A stretch of 49,337 nt of DNA from VGRW01 sp041498295 (lineage in GTDB: Bacteria; Myxococcota_A; UBA9160; SZUA-336). Shown here piece after piece: positions 33,594-42,671 of this stretch (the first letter of the stretch is position 1; every line of letters starts with the position of its first letter). Under the pieces are notes generated by a model. It was not told the origin of the DNA. It saw only the letters and a list, made by a program, of their open reading frames with translations, and made no database searches. The DNA is taken from NCBI GenBank assembly GCA_041498295.1, contig JBGQIB010000013.1, positions 1 through 49,337 of the forward strand, given 5' to 3'. A program made the translations under genes and the position numbers.

Positions 33594-34463
33594 CTAACGC
33601 CGAAAACGCGCGAGCAGGTCGGCGTAGGCGTCGACGCGCCGATCGCGCAGGAACGGCCAGCCGCGTCGCTGCGTCTCGATGCGGCCGAGATCACAGTCGA
33701 CCACGAGCACTTCTTCGCTCGAGTCACTCGCTTGCGCGAGCACGCGCCCCTGCGGGTCCGCGACGAACGAGCTGCCCCAGAAGCGCACGCCGCCGCCCTC
33801 GTCGCCCACGCGGTTCGCGGCGCAAACGAACACGCCGTTCGCGATCGCGTGGCCGCGCTGCACCGTCTGCCACGAGTCGCGCATCGCGGCGTTCTCCGAG
33901 TCACTCTCGGCGTCGAGGTAGCCGATCGCGGTCGGGTAGAAGAGCAGCTCCGCGCCGTCGAGCGCCAGAAGGCGCGCCGCCTCGGGGAACCACTGATCCC
34001 AACAGATCAGCACGCCGACCCGACCCACCGAGGTGTCGACGCAGTGGAAGCCCAGATCGCCGGGCGTGAAGTAGAACTTCTCGTAGAACATCGGGTCGTC
34101 AGGGATGTGCATCTTTCGGTAGTGCGCGAGCTGCGTGCCGTCGCGCTCGAAGACCACGGCGGAGTTGTGATACAGGCCAGCCGCGCGCTTCTCGAACAGC
34201 GGGACGATCAGCACCACGCCCACGTCCGCCGCGAGCTTCGACATGCGCTCGGTCGTCCGTCCCGGGATCGTCTCTGCGAGCTCGAAGAGCGAGGCGTCCT
34301 CGATCTGCGGGAAATACTTGGTGCGAAACAGCTCTTGCAGACACACGAGCTGGGCGCCGCGCGCCGCCGCTTCGCGCACGGCCGACTCGGCGCGCGCGAG
34401 GTTGCGGTCGAGGTCGCTTCCGACCGCCTGCTGGACGAGGCCGATGCGTCGGATCGCGCTCAC
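33594..34463 (-). CDS. aguB: N-carbamoylputrescine amidase (nitrilase superfamily)
   Basis: 289 residues. The catalytic Glu-Lys-Cys triad is visible in CLQELF, YRKMHIPDD and LICWDQWFPE. FYFTPGDLGF and QRGHAIANG are characteristic of the AguB branch. It hydrolyses N-carbamoylputrescine to putrescine, CO2 and ammonia. The GTG start at 34463 overlaps the topoisomerase stop (GTGA), and the next gene encodes agmatine deiminase, which supports the specific assignment. Confidence 0.95.
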   Translation of the reverse strand: MSAIRRIGLVQQAVGSDLDRNLARAESAVREAAARGAQLVCLQELFRTKYFPQIEDASLFELAETIPGRTTERMSKLAADVGVVLIVPLFEKRAAGLYHNSAVVFERDGTQLAHYRKMHIPDDPMFYEKFYFTPGDLGFHCVDTSVGRVGVLICWDQWFPEAARLLALDGAELLFYPTAIGYLDAESDSENAAMRDSWQTVQRGHAIANGVFVCAANRVGDEGGGVRFWGSSFVADPQGRVLAQASDSSEEVLVVDCDLGRIETQRRGWPFLRDRRVDAYADLLARFRR

Positions 34464-37240
34464 GTCTTTCTTCGCGCCGCCTTCCGGCCGTCGGCCTTGC
34501 CGCTGGCTGCGGGCTTGCGCGGGCTCGGAGTGCGCGGCGCCTTCGCGGCCGCCGCGACCTTGCGCTTGCGTGGCGCGGGCTCGGCGGGCGCGTCTTCGTT
34601 CGGCGCCGCAGCGGCCTCGGCGCCCTCCGCGGCCTCGGTCGGCGCTCCCTTTTCCTTCTTCTGGCGCGGCTGGAACTCGAAGCCGTGGCGCCCGTTCTCC
34701 TTCACGAAGAGCATCGCCGAGAACGGCCGGCCGAAGCGCGACGTGAAATCGGTGAGCAGCTCCGTCTTCTTGTTCGGGCCGATGAACTGCAGCGCTTCGT
34801 CCCGCGTGATCTCGCGCTTGCACACGGTGCGCGGCAGCAGGAGCCCGCAAGGCTGATCTTCCGGCGGCGCCTTCCAGCGCTTGCGCCGCTTCAGCTCCTT
34901 CGGCTGTGACTCTTCGAAGGCGCGCGCCTTCTCCGCGTTCTCGGCGGCCTTCGCGATCCCCGCCTGACACTGGAAGTGAGTCGGTGTCTCGACCACCTGC
35001 GAGCCGCAGCCCATCGGGCACGGACCGAGCGGCTCGTCGTTCACCTCGTACTCGGGCGCTTCGGTGACTCGCTCGCTGCCGCTGCCGGCGACGCCGTGAA
35101 TCACCACGTCGCCGTCCTCGAGCGTGAGGCGAGCGCTGTAGGTGCGGCCGTCGCGCGCCGCGAAGCCTTCGAGCTCGTCGGTCTCGCCTTTGTCGAGCAG
35201 GATGCGCACGGTCTGGCGATCCATGTAGCGGCCGGACTTGTCCTTCCAGATGCGGAAGCGGCAGTCGGTCTCTTCGGTCGCGCCGGGGATTTCGAGGCAC
35301 CGGTAGAACCAGGAACGCTCGAACACGGGCCGGCCGCAGAGCGGGCACTTCCCGAGTGACTCTTCGTCGGGATACAGGTCTTCGTATTGGAACGAGACCG
35401 CGACGTCGACGATCTGCTTGGTGTACTCGACGATCTCGTCCATGAACTGCGTCGCCTTCATCGAGCCGCGCTCGACGCGCCGCAGGTCGTACTCGAGCTC
35501 GCCGGTGAGCGCCGCCGACGCGAGCCGGTCGATCTTGATCCGGCGCAGCACGTCGACGAGTCGAATGCCCTTTACCGTCGGACGCAGTGACTTGCCCGCG
35601 CGCACGAGATAGCTCTTCGCGATCAGGTTCTCGATCACGTCCGCGCGCGTGGCCGGCGTGCCGATGCCCTTCTCGGAGATCGCGGCCGCGATTTCCTCGT
35701 CCTCGATGTCCTCGCCCGCCGACTCCATGAGCGACAGCAGGCGCGCTTCCGTGATGCGCGCGAGCGGTTTCGTCTTCTCGGCGACGAGCTCGAGGTTCGC
35801 CGTGCGCACGGCGACGCCGGTCGCCTCGTCGCTGCCCGGCGCGAGCGGCGGCAGCGCCTGGTCTTCCTGCTCCGTCTGGCCGATCACCGCGCGCCAACCC
35901 GGCTCGTCGAGCGTGCGCGCGCGCGAGCGGAACGACTGACCCGCGACCTCGGTCACGCGCTCGACGCGCGTCCAGACCGCCGGGGGGTGGAAGTTCGCGA
36001 GGAAGCGGCGCGCGACGAGGTCGAAGAGCCGCTGGTCGTCGCCCGAGAGATTGGCATCGGGGACCTTGCCCGTCGGGATGATCGCGAAGTGATCCGAGAC
36101 CTTCGCGTCGTCGAAGGTGCGCTCGACGTTCTCGAGCCCGTTCTCGACGAGCGCCGTCGCTTCGGTCTGAAACGGACCGGCCGCGGCGAACGCCTGCAGC
36201 ACTCCGTCGACGATGGCGCGGTAGTCGTTCGGGAGACAGCGCGAATCCGTGCGCGGATACGTGAGCAGCTTGTGCGCTTCGTAGCAGCGCTGCGCGGCAT
36301 TCAACGTGCGGCGCGCGGACCAGCCGAAGCGGCGGTTCCCTTCGCGCTGCAAGCTCGTCAGGTCGTAGAGCGGCGGGGCGGTTTCACGGCTCGGCTTGCG
36401 CGTCTCACTCGCTGCGGCGGACTTGCCTGACACCAATTCGAGTAGCTGGTTCGCGCGCTCGCTCTCGAAGATCCGGTCGTCGCGCTGCTCGCGCTCCTCG
36501 CCTTCCGGCGCGGTGAAGCTCGGGTCGAACCAAGTGCCCAGATACTCGAGCTCGCCGGCGAGGAACTTCCCCTGCAGCTGCCAATAGGGACGGGGAACGT
36601 GCGCCAGCACCTCGAGCTCGCGGTCGACCACGATCGCGAGCGTCGGCGTCTGCACGCGGCCCGCGGACCACGCGGTCTTCTCCTTGCGGCCCTTCAGCCG
36701 CCGAGTCAGTGCGCGCGTCGCGTTCATGCCGATCAGCCAATCCGACTTCGAGCGGCATGACGCCGCGGCGCCGAGCCCGTCGTACTGCGAGCCGTCCACG
36801 AGCGAACCGAAGCCGTTGCGGATCGAATCCGCGGTCATCGACTGCAGCCAAAGGCGCTTGGTCGGTTTGTCGCACTCGAGGAACTCGAGGATCTCGCGGA
36901 AGATCAGCTCGCCCTCGCGGCCCGCGTCGCAGGCGTTCACGACGACGTCGATGTCCTTGCGCGCGAGCAGCTTCTTGATCGCGCGGATGCGCTCGGACTG
37001 TCCCTGCTTCTGCTTCAGCTTGAACGCGGCCGGCAGGATCGGGAGCGTGTCGAGCGTCCAGCGCTTGTAGATGGGGTCGACGTCTTCCGGCGAGAGCAAC
37101 TCGACGATGTGCCCGACCGAGAACGTGACGACGTAGTCGTCGGATTCCCAGAAGCCGTCGTGCTCGGTGAATCCGCCCAGCGCCGCGACGATGTCGCGCG
37201 CGACACTCGGCTTCTCCGTGATGACCAGCGATTTCGGCAA
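34460..37240 (-). CDS. topB: DNA topoisomerase III-like type IA topoisomerase
   Basis: 926 residues. Toprim domain with VITEKPSVA at the N-terminus and NACDAGREGELIFREI (acidic metal-binding triad), then WSAGRVQTPTL. The catalytic Tyr lies in LLTYPRTDSRCL, and the C-terminal half has zinc-ribbon motifs (GKCPLCGRPVF, CPMGCGSQVV) and a CGLLLP/FIGPNKKT unit. The tail of about 70 residues is Ala/Lys/Arg-rich and probably binds DNA. The TTG start at 37240 is preceded by GGGAGAG. It relaxes or decatenates DNA through a single-strand break. Translational coupling to aguB is unexpected. Confidence 0.94.
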   Translation of the reverse strand: MPKSLVITEKPSVARDIVAALGGFTEHDGFWESDDYVVTFSVGHIVELLSPEDVDPIYKRWTLDTLPILPAAFKLKQKQGQSERIRAIKKLLARKDIDVVVNACDAGREGELIFREILEFLECDKPTKRLWLQSMTADSIRNGFGSLVDGSQYDGLGAAASCRSKSDWLIGMNATRALTRRLKGRKEKTAWSAGRVQTPTLAIVVDRELEVLAHVPRPYWQLQGKFLAGELEYLGTWFDPSFTAPEGEEREQRDDRIFESERANQLLELVSGKSAAASETRKPSRETAPPLYDLTSLQREGNRRFGWSARRTLNAAQRCYEAHKLLTYPRTDSRCLPNDYRAIVDGVLQAFAAAGPFQTEATALVENGLENVERTFDDAKVSDHFAIIPTGKVPDANLSGDDQRLFDLVARRFLANFHPPAVWTRVERVTEVAGQSFRSRARTLDEPGWRAVIGQTEQEDQALPPLAPGSDEATGVAVRTANLELVAEKTKPLARITEARLLSLMESAGEDIEDEEIAAAISEKGIGTPATRADVIENLIAKSYLVRAGKSLRPTVKGIRLVDVLRRIKIDRLASAALTGELEYDLRRVERGSMKATQFMDEIVEYTKQIVDVAVSFQYEDLYPDEESLGKCPLCGRPVFERSWFYRCLEIPGATEETDCRFRIWKDKSGRYMDRQTVRILLDKGETDELEGFAARDGRTYSARLTLEDGDVVIHGVAGSGSERVTEAPEYEVNDEPLGPCPMGCGSQVVETPTHFQCQAGIAKAAENAEKARAFEESQPKELKRRKRWKAPPEDQPCGLLLPRTVCKREITRDEALQFIGPNKKTELLTDFTSRFGRPFSAMLFVKENGRHGFEFQPRQKKEKGAPTEAAEGAEAAAAPNEDAPAEPAPRKRKVAAAAKAPRTPSPRKPAASGKADGRKAARRKT

Positions 37241-37341
37241 CGTCTCTCCCGACTGCGGAGTCCGCCCGTATTAGCCCCCTGATCCGACGGAGGCAAGCGC
37301 ACCGGTCTTCTTCGGGGATCGGCCTGCCGAGCCTGAGCGGG

Positions 37342-37356
37342 CCGCGTCGCACGCGG
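37342..37356. other. GC-rich hairpin upstream of the split-barrel gene
   Basis: CCGCGT (37342-37347) and ACGCGG (37351-37356) pair across a 3-base loop in the gap between the divergent topB and split-barrel genes. No function can be assigned. Confidence 0.3.
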
Positions 37357-37379
37357 CAACCCCGCGGTGCCGCAGTGGT

Positions 37380-37407
37380 TTTACAAGCTCGCGCGGCTCG
37401 TGATACA
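37380..37407 (+). promoter_or_regulatory. Candidate promoter of the split-barrel/S4 gene pair
   Basis: TTTACA (37380-37385), 16-base spacer, GATACA (37402-37407). GGGGGG follows and then GTG 37417. Confidence 0.4.
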
Positions 37408-37416
37408 GGGGGGCTC

Positions 37417-37893
37417 GTGACGCGGGAAGAGCAGATCGCGGCGATCCTGGGGGTCTGCGCCGGCGAGAGCTTCGCCGTCTTCGCCTTCGCGGGTGAGGGC
37501 GCGGGCGCGCCGCCGTACAGCGCCGTGATGTTCTTCGCGGAGACACGCGAGCTGGGGCTGATCTTCGCCACGAGCCCCGGAACCATGAAGGGCCGCCACC
37601 TCCACATGGGCAACGGGGTGTGCGCGCAGATCGACACGCGCGGCGTGGGCCTGGCGAACATGAGTCAGTTCGCGCGCATCACCGTGCAGGGACGACTGCG
37701 CCGCGTCGACGAGAGCGCCGAGCGCGACACCCTGGTCGCGACCTATCTTGCGAAGCTGCCAAACGCGAAGGTATTCGTGGATCGGCCGGGCATCGAGGTG
37801 TTCCTGGTCGAGCCGAGCCTCGCGGTCTGCGCGCGCGGCCTGTTCGAGCGCTTCGAAGTCGAGTTTTCCGGGAACGCGCTCGGGCCCGGCTGA
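37417..37893 (+). CDS. Pyridoxamine 5'-phosphate oxidase-like split-barrel protein
   Basis: 158 residues from GTG 37417, which is preceded by a G-rich ribosome-binding site. The beta-barrel pattern of flavin- or haem-binding PNPOx-like proteins is visible: AVFAFAGE, PPYSAVMFFAET, LIFATSPGTMKGRHL, and FARITVQGRLRRVD. No catalytic residue set fixes a reaction; FMN reduction or F420-related roles are possible. The gene lies eight bases before an S4-domain gene, so the two share a transcript. Confidence 0.75.
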   Translation: MTREEQIAAILGVCAGESFAVFAFAGEGAGAPPYSAVMFFAETRELGLIFATSPGTMKGRHLHMGNGVCAQIDTRGVGLANMSQFARITVQGRLRRVDESAERDTLVATYLAKLPNAKVFVDRPGIEVFLVEPSLAVCARGLFERFEVEFSGNALGPG

Positions 37894-37901
37894 GCCGCGA
37901 C

Positions 37902-38261
37902 ATGGAGAGCGTGCGCATCGATCGCTGGTTGTGCGCCGCGCGCGTCTTCCCGTCACGCACGCAGGCTACGCAAGGGTGTGTAGGGGGGAAGGTGCGCGTG
38001 AACGACGACGCCGTGAAGCCTCACTTCGCGCTGCGCGTGGGCGACCAGGTGCGCGCGCAGACGGAGCGCGGCTTGCGTGTGCTCGAGGTCGCCGCGCTCG
38101 CGGAGAAGCGGCTCTCGCCGACGTTGGCGCGCGAGCTGTTCGTCGATCACTCACCGCCGCCCCCGCCGCGGCTCACGCGCATGCCGCGCCGAGAGCCCGG
38201 CGCGGGTCGGCCGACGAAGCGCGAACGCCGGCAGCTCGAGCGCTTCCGCAAGCGCGACTGA
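37902..38261 (+). CDS. S4-domain RNA-binding protein, Hsp15-like
   Basis: 119 residues. An S4 domain fills the N-terminal half (VRIDRWLCAARVFPSRTQA, GKVRVNDDAVKPHFALRVGDQV), and the basic tail (RRRE/TKRERRQLERFRKRD pattern) is typical of Hsp15/HslR-type proteins. These bind stalled 50S subunits carrying nascent chains. The start codon ATG 37902 has only a weak upstream site, so translation may depend on the preceding gene. Confidence 0.88.
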   Translation: MESVRIDRWLCAARVFPSRTQATQGCVGGKVRVNDDAVKPHFALRVGDQVRAQTERGLRVLEVAALAEKRLSPTLARELFVDHSPPPPPRLTRMPRREPGAGRPTKRERRQLERFRKRD

Positions 38262-38274
38262 CACCCTACACCGA

Positions 38275-39105
38275 TCAGTGCAGGCGCGGCGCGCTGCGCG
38301 CGAGATCGACGAGCTGCGCGCGCACAGCGTCGGCGCCAGCGTCCTCGGGCGCGAGCGCGAGGAACTTCTTGAGGTCCGCCTCGGCCGCCGCGAAACACTC
38401 GAGCCGAGCGAACAGGAGACCGCGATCGCGCAGCTCGAGAGGCGCGTCGGGCGCGAGCACGAGGATCCGCTCCGCGCACGCCAGCGCGCGCGGCCAGTCC
38501 TCGTGCGCGAGCCAGATCTGCTTCAGGTTGCGCAGCAGGCGCGCCAGGATCTGACGCGCGGGGGTCGGATCGAGCAGCTCCGGGTCGAGCGGCACTTCGG
38601 CGCCCGCGGCCGCGCGCAGTCGCGTCGCGCACTCGGCGCGAGTCACAACCGCGCCCGCGAACGGGTCGATCAGCATCTCCTCCGGTTCGTCGATGCGCAC
38701 GAGGAAGTGACCCGGGAATCCTACGCCGCGCGCCTGCATGCCGAGCCGCTCCGCGATCGATATGTACACGATCGCGAGCGTGATCGGGATCCCCGTGCGC
38801 CGCTCGAGCACGTCGTTCAGGAAGCTGTTGCGCGCGTCGTAGTAGTCCTCGCGGTTTCCGGCGAAGCCCCACTCCTGGTAGAGGAAGTCATTCAGACGGA
38901 CGATCCGCTCGCGCGTGGTCCGCGCGCCACGCATGCGTTCGCCCGCGGCGCTCGCCAGCTCCGCGAGCCGCGCGAGACAGAGCGCCACGTCGAGGCCGGG
39001 GTACTCCTCCGCGGCGATCCAGAGAGCGGCCTCGGCGAGGTCGATGCGCGCCTCTGGCAGCGCCGCGATGCGGCAGAACTGGCTGCGTGCGGGGGAGTCG
39101 AGCAC
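38275..39105 (-). CDS. SirB1/transglutaminase-like family protein with TPR tail
   Basis: About 276 residues. The first half is the SirB1 type of transglutaminase-like domain: RIVRLNDFLYQEWGFAGN, YYDARNSFLNDVLERRTGIP, RLGMQARGVGFPGHFLVR and MLIDPFAG. The C-terminal third has TPR-like helices (LLRNLKQIWLAHEDWPRALA, CAERILVLAPDAPLELRDRG). The usual transglutaminase Cys is replaced in this family, so enzymatic activity is doubtful. GTG 39105 is the first plausible start after the glutaredoxin-like gene. A CTG overlapping that gene's stop is an alternative. Confidence 0.85.
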   Translation of the reverse strand: MLDSPARSQFCRIAALPEARIDLAEAALWIAAEEYPGLDVALCLARLAELASAAGERMRGARTTRERIVRLNDFLYQEWGFAGNREDYYDARNSFLNDVLERRTGIPITLAIVYISIAERLGMQARGVGFPGHFLVRIDEPEEMLIDPFAGAVVTRAECATRLRAAAGAEVPLDPELLDPTPARQILARLLRNLKQIWLAHEDWPRALACAERILVLAPDAPLELRDRGLLFARLECFAAAEADLKKFLALAPEDAGADAVRAQLVDLARSAPRLH

Positions 39106-39125
39106 GCGCGGACGGGGTGGGCCGG

Positions 39126-39389
39126 TCAGCCCTTCCCCGCCATCTCCGTCTCGAGGTAGCGCACGATATCCGCTGACTCGTGCAGCCAGCGCGCCGGGCC
39201 GGAGGCGTCGATGCGCAAGCACGGAACCATCTGCCGGCCGGTGGCGGCGACGAGCTCCTCGCGGTATTTCGCCACTTGCTTGATGTCCCGCAGCTCGAGC
39301 TCGATGTGCAGACGCGCCATCGCCGAGCGCACACGATCGCAGTAGGGGCAGCCGTCGAAGTGATACAGCGAGAGCCCGGAAACCTTCAT
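39126..39389 (-). CDS. Glutaredoxin/GST N-terminal domain protein
   Basis: 87 residues, single thioredoxin-fold domain. The redox motif GCPYC has Cys14 and Cys17. The cis-Pro lies in QMVPCLRID, and HESADIVRYLE supplies the glutathione-binding segment. Small stand-alone glutaredoxin-like proteins reduce mixed disulfides with glutathione. Just downstream and probably co-transcribed is the SirB1-like gene. Confidence 0.88.
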   Translation of the reverse strand: MKVSGLSLYHFDGCPYCDRVRSAMARLHIELELRDIKQVAKYREELVAATGRQMVPCLRIDASGPARWLHESADIVRYLETEMAGKG

Positions 39390-39461
39390 TCTCTCCTCGC
39401 GGGGGCGGTCACGGACGCAACGGAGCTTACTTTAGGCGGAGCGAGTAAGGTACCCGGCGCG

Positions 39462-42400
39462 ATGCGTCGCGCCGCGTTTCTTCTCGCCGCATTCTTGCTC
39501 GCGTGTGCAAATCCAATTGCACATGCGCCGCCGCAGCCGAGCCTGCCGCCGGCAAGGGAGACGGGGCCGAGCGAGCCACCGCCGGCGCGGCTGCTCGAAG
39601 GCGCGGACCTGCTCGGAGCGCTGCCGGCGCGCACCGACCTCGTCGAGCGCGCTGGGCGCGTCTTCTGGCGCGCGAGCTCCGGGCGCGAGTACGCAGTGCT
39701 GCGCGCGCGCGAGCGCGACTGGCTCGAGCTCGAGACGGAGCTCGGGCCGCTGCGCGCGAGCTGGGGCCTCATGGCCGAGTCGAACGCGGAGCCGCTGCGC
39801 GATCTCCCGGAGATGCTCGAGCACGTGCGCGCGGCGGGGCTGCGCGCGAACGACCTCGTCTTCTACGACGAGGAGCTCTCGGGCGGCTACCTGGTCGGGC
39901 CCCATCTCTATGTGATTCGCGAGGGCGTGCTGCGCGAGACCGGGCGCAGCGCGCTCGCCGACGCCGCGCGCGCGGCGCAGGCCCGGGCGCGCGCGCGCGT
40001 CGAGCGCGCGGTCGCGGCGCTGGTGGCGGCGCTGCCGCGCGCGAAGCTTTCGCCCGAAAGCCGACCCGCGGTGGCCAGCATCCTCGCGCAGATCCCGCTC
40101 GAGGACGCGCAGACGAACTTCGACTACGTGGCGCCGAGCTTCGCGCGCCGGCTCGTGCGCTCGGGCTGGCTCTCGGCGCTGGGCGCGCCGAAGGCGCCCT
40201 GCGACGAGCTGCGGCGCGCCGTTCTCGACGCGGAGAAGCTGCGGCCCATCGCGAGATACTCCGGCGACGCGTCGCGTTTCGAGCTCGTCGAGGACGCGTA
40301 CGGCGCGCGAGTCTGGACCTTGGCGACACCGCAGCGTGTCGGCTACTCGCGGCTCGCGCCGCCGCCTGCGTACTACACGAACGGCAAGACGACGCGCCTG
40401 GTCGTCCGCCTGCCACGCGGCCGCGATCCGCTGCGCGACGCCGCGGACTGGGAGTCCGCGGAGCTCTTCGCGGCTTCCGATCGGCTCGCGAGCTGGGACC
40501 GAACGAACGGGCTGCGCGCCGCTGCAGCCGCCTGGCGCGTCGCGTTCCCGACGAAGGGAGAGGGCGTCGAGTGGGCCGCGCTTCCGGACGCCTTGCCGCC
40601 GCACATCCTCGTCACTGCGCCCAACGGCGACGTGTTCGCGCTGGCGACGCAGTTCGGTGTCGTGCGCCCGGCGAAGAGCGATGCGCCCGCCGACGCCGAG
40701 CGGTTCTACGCCGCCGCGGCGAGCGCGCTGCCCGACGCCGCGCACCTGGACCTGATCGGCGAGTATCTCCTCGTCTACGCCTACGACAGCCCGGATCCGC
40801 GCAACCCGGCGCTGCTCGGCACGCGCACCGTGAGCGGCGACATCCACCAGACCGCGGCGCAGACGCTCGCGACGACGGCCGGCGGCATGATGCGCGGTGA
40901 CTGCGACGATCTCTCCGAGCTCGACCAGGTGATCGCGACGCGCCGGGGACGCAACGCGCAGCTGATCGGCCTGCCCTCGCACGCGGCGCTCGCGTGGGCG
41001 CAGCGGCGCGACGACGGAAGCTGGCTGACCTACATCCTGCAGACCGGTCAACCGCTCTCGTTTCCGGGCGCGACCTTGCCCGAGAGCCTCGAGCTCGCGT
41101 ACAAGAGCTTCGGCTCGAGCGAGCTCTTCGACCGCACGAAGCTCGAGATCCTGCTGCGCTTCTCGGGCGAGAACACGCGCTCGAGCTGGTATCTCTCGTG
41201 GCGCATCTTCGCCGACCCGGCGTACGCGGGCACGATGATCGACGTGCAGCGCGACTGGCACTTCCAGACCTATCAGCGCGCGATCGTGAAGATGCAGGGG
41301 CTGATCGCGGGCGGCGACCAGGATCCCGCGAACTACACCGAGCTCGCCGGTCTCTATCACTACACCGGCCAGTACGGCCTCGCCGCGGACTCGCTGGTCG
41401 AGGCGCTGGCGCGCACCGACCCGGGCGAGACGCGCGTGTCGATGGGCATCGACCGCGTCGTCGCGCTCGCGAGCGCGGGCCGGACGGAAGAGGCAAGGGC
41501 GCTCGCGCGCGAGCTGCGCGAGCGCGACATCCCGGAGCTCGAGGAGCGGACGGGCGCGCGGCTCGACGACGCGAAGCTCTCGCTCGCCGACGCAGCGATG
41601 GTCGAGCGCTGCGACCTCGCGCTCGCCCTCGAGATTCTCGCGAACGACGTGACTCCGTCGATGAACGAGCAGATCGAGATACTCGCCGAGTCACTGCGCG
41701 CGGAGAAGCTCGATCTCGAGACATGGCGGCTGCAGACGGAGCCCATGCGCGATCGGCTGCGCTGGTACGTCTCGTCGAGCATCGCGCTCCTGTTCGCGAC
41801 GCGCGACGCTGAGCTCGCGGATGCGCCGGCGCGGGCCGCGCTCACGGGCACGGCGCGCGCTTGGATCCAGCAGCTCGCGTTCCGAGAGCTCGATCCCTCG
41901 GAGAGTCCGCTGGCGCGTTACGCCGTGATCGGCCGCTTGCTCGAGGCGACCTCGGATCCCGCGCAGGTGCTCGCGCGCATCGAGGCCGCGCCGCCGCCGG
42001 CCGATCCGAAAATCGACCACGCCGTGCGTGGCGACGGGCCGGAACAGCTCGAGCGCGACCTGTCGTTCGTGCGCGTCTCGCCGTCGTTCTGGGCGAGTGA
42101 GCTCGCGTCCCTGTTCGCCAAGGAGAATCGCGAGCTGGACCGCGCGCGCGTCGCCGAGCTCGGCCGGCGCGCGACGCAGGCGCGCGACGAAGCGCGCGCG
42201 CTCGGCCTGGACCACCGCAGCTTCGAGCACGAGCTGCGCGAGCTCCGCCTCGTGACGGCCCTGGTCGCGGGCGACGAGCCGAAGCTGCGCCTGGAGCTGC
42301 GCGACATCAAGCTCGAGAACGATCGCCGCGTGCGCATGAACGCCGCGAGCTGGATCGCCGGCGTGGCGCGCTTCCAGACGGTCCCGCGTTTCGCGCGCGT

Positions 42401-42671
42401 GGTCGAGATCTGGCGCGAGGAAGTCGACTACAAGCCGATGTGGTTCTGGATCGCGTGGAGCGCCGCGCTGAACGGCGCGACCGACCAAGCGCTACTCACG
42501 GCGCGCACCGCCGCGCGCGAATTCCGCGAAGACCGCGCGTTCGTCGAGGAATATCAGTTCATGCAGCGGCGCTTCAGCGCCTCGCCAGTTGCCGGTACGC
42601 CGCCGCCTGAAGCAGATACACGAGCATCGTCGCCGGAATCACTCCGACCACGAGACACAGAAGCCCGATGA
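39462..42671 (+). CDS. Large lipoprotein with transglutaminase-like core and TPR region
   Basis: 1069 residues. The signal peptide has lipobox LLAC (Cys15) and is followed by a Pro-rich linker. The middle contains a transglutaminase-like core: Cys481 in RGDCDDLSEL and His507 in LPSHAALAW. I cannot place the third catalytic residue with confidence. Downstream lies a TPR-like segment (YTELAGLYHYTGQYGLAADS) and a long alpha-helical C-terminus. It probably sits on the periplasmic side of the outer membrane and cleaves or cross-links peptides. The last 98 bases overlap the convergent membrane-protein gene. Confidence 0.8.
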   Translation: MRRAAFLLAAFLLACANPIAHAPPQPSLPPARETGPSEPPPARLLEGADLLGALPARTDLVERAGRVFWRASSGREYAVLRARERDWLELETELGPLRASWGLMAESNAEPLRDLPEMLEHVRAAGLRANDLVFYDEELSGGYLVGPHLYVIREGVLRETGRSALADAARAAQARARARVERAVAALVAALPRAKLSPESRPAVASILAQIPLEDAQTNFDYVAPSFARRLVRSGWLSALGAPKAPCDELRRAVLDAEKLRPIARYSGDASRFELVEDAYGARVWTLATPQRVGYSRLAPPPAYYTNGKTTRLVVRLPRGRDPLRDAADWESAELFAASDRLASWDRTNGLRAAAAAWRVAFPTKGEGVEWAALPDALPPHILVTAPNGDVFALATQFGVVRPAKSDAPADAERFYAAAASALPDAAHLDLIGEYLLVYAYDSPDPRNPALLGTRTVSGDIHQTAAQTLATTAGGMMRGDCDDLSELDQVIATRRGRNAQLIGLPSHAALAWAQRRDDGSWLTYILQTGQPLSFPGATLPESLELAYKSFGSSELFDRTKLEILLRFSGENTRSSWYLSWRIFADPAYAGTMIDVQRDWHFQTYQRAIVKMQGLIAGGDQDPANYTELAGLYHYTGQYGLAADSLVEALARTDPGETRVSMGIDRVVALASAGRTEEARALARELRERDIPELEERTGARLDDAKLSLADAAMVERCDLALALEILANDVTPSMNEQIEILAESLRAEKLDLETWRLQTEPMRDRLRWYVSSSIALLFATRDAELADAPARAALTGTARAWIQQLAFRELDPSESPLARYAVIGRLLEATSDPAQVLARIEAAPPPADPKIDHAVRGDGPEQLERDLSFVRVSPSFWASELASLFAKENRELDRARVAELGRRATQARDEARALGLDHRSFEHELRELRLVTALVAGDEPKLRLELRDIKLENDRRVRMNAASWIAGVARFQTVPRFARVVEIWREEVDYKPMWFWIAWSAALNGATDQALLTARTAAREFREDRAFVEEYQFMQRRFSASPVAGTPPPEADTRASSPESLRPRDTEAR

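Noticed and set aside
39432..41360. Long open frame antisense to the transglutaminase-like lipoprotein
   Set aside because: Its predicted protein is Arg/Ala/Val-rich without motifs. The plus-strand frame has a lipoprotein signal and transglutaminase core. High G+C makes long antisense frames common.
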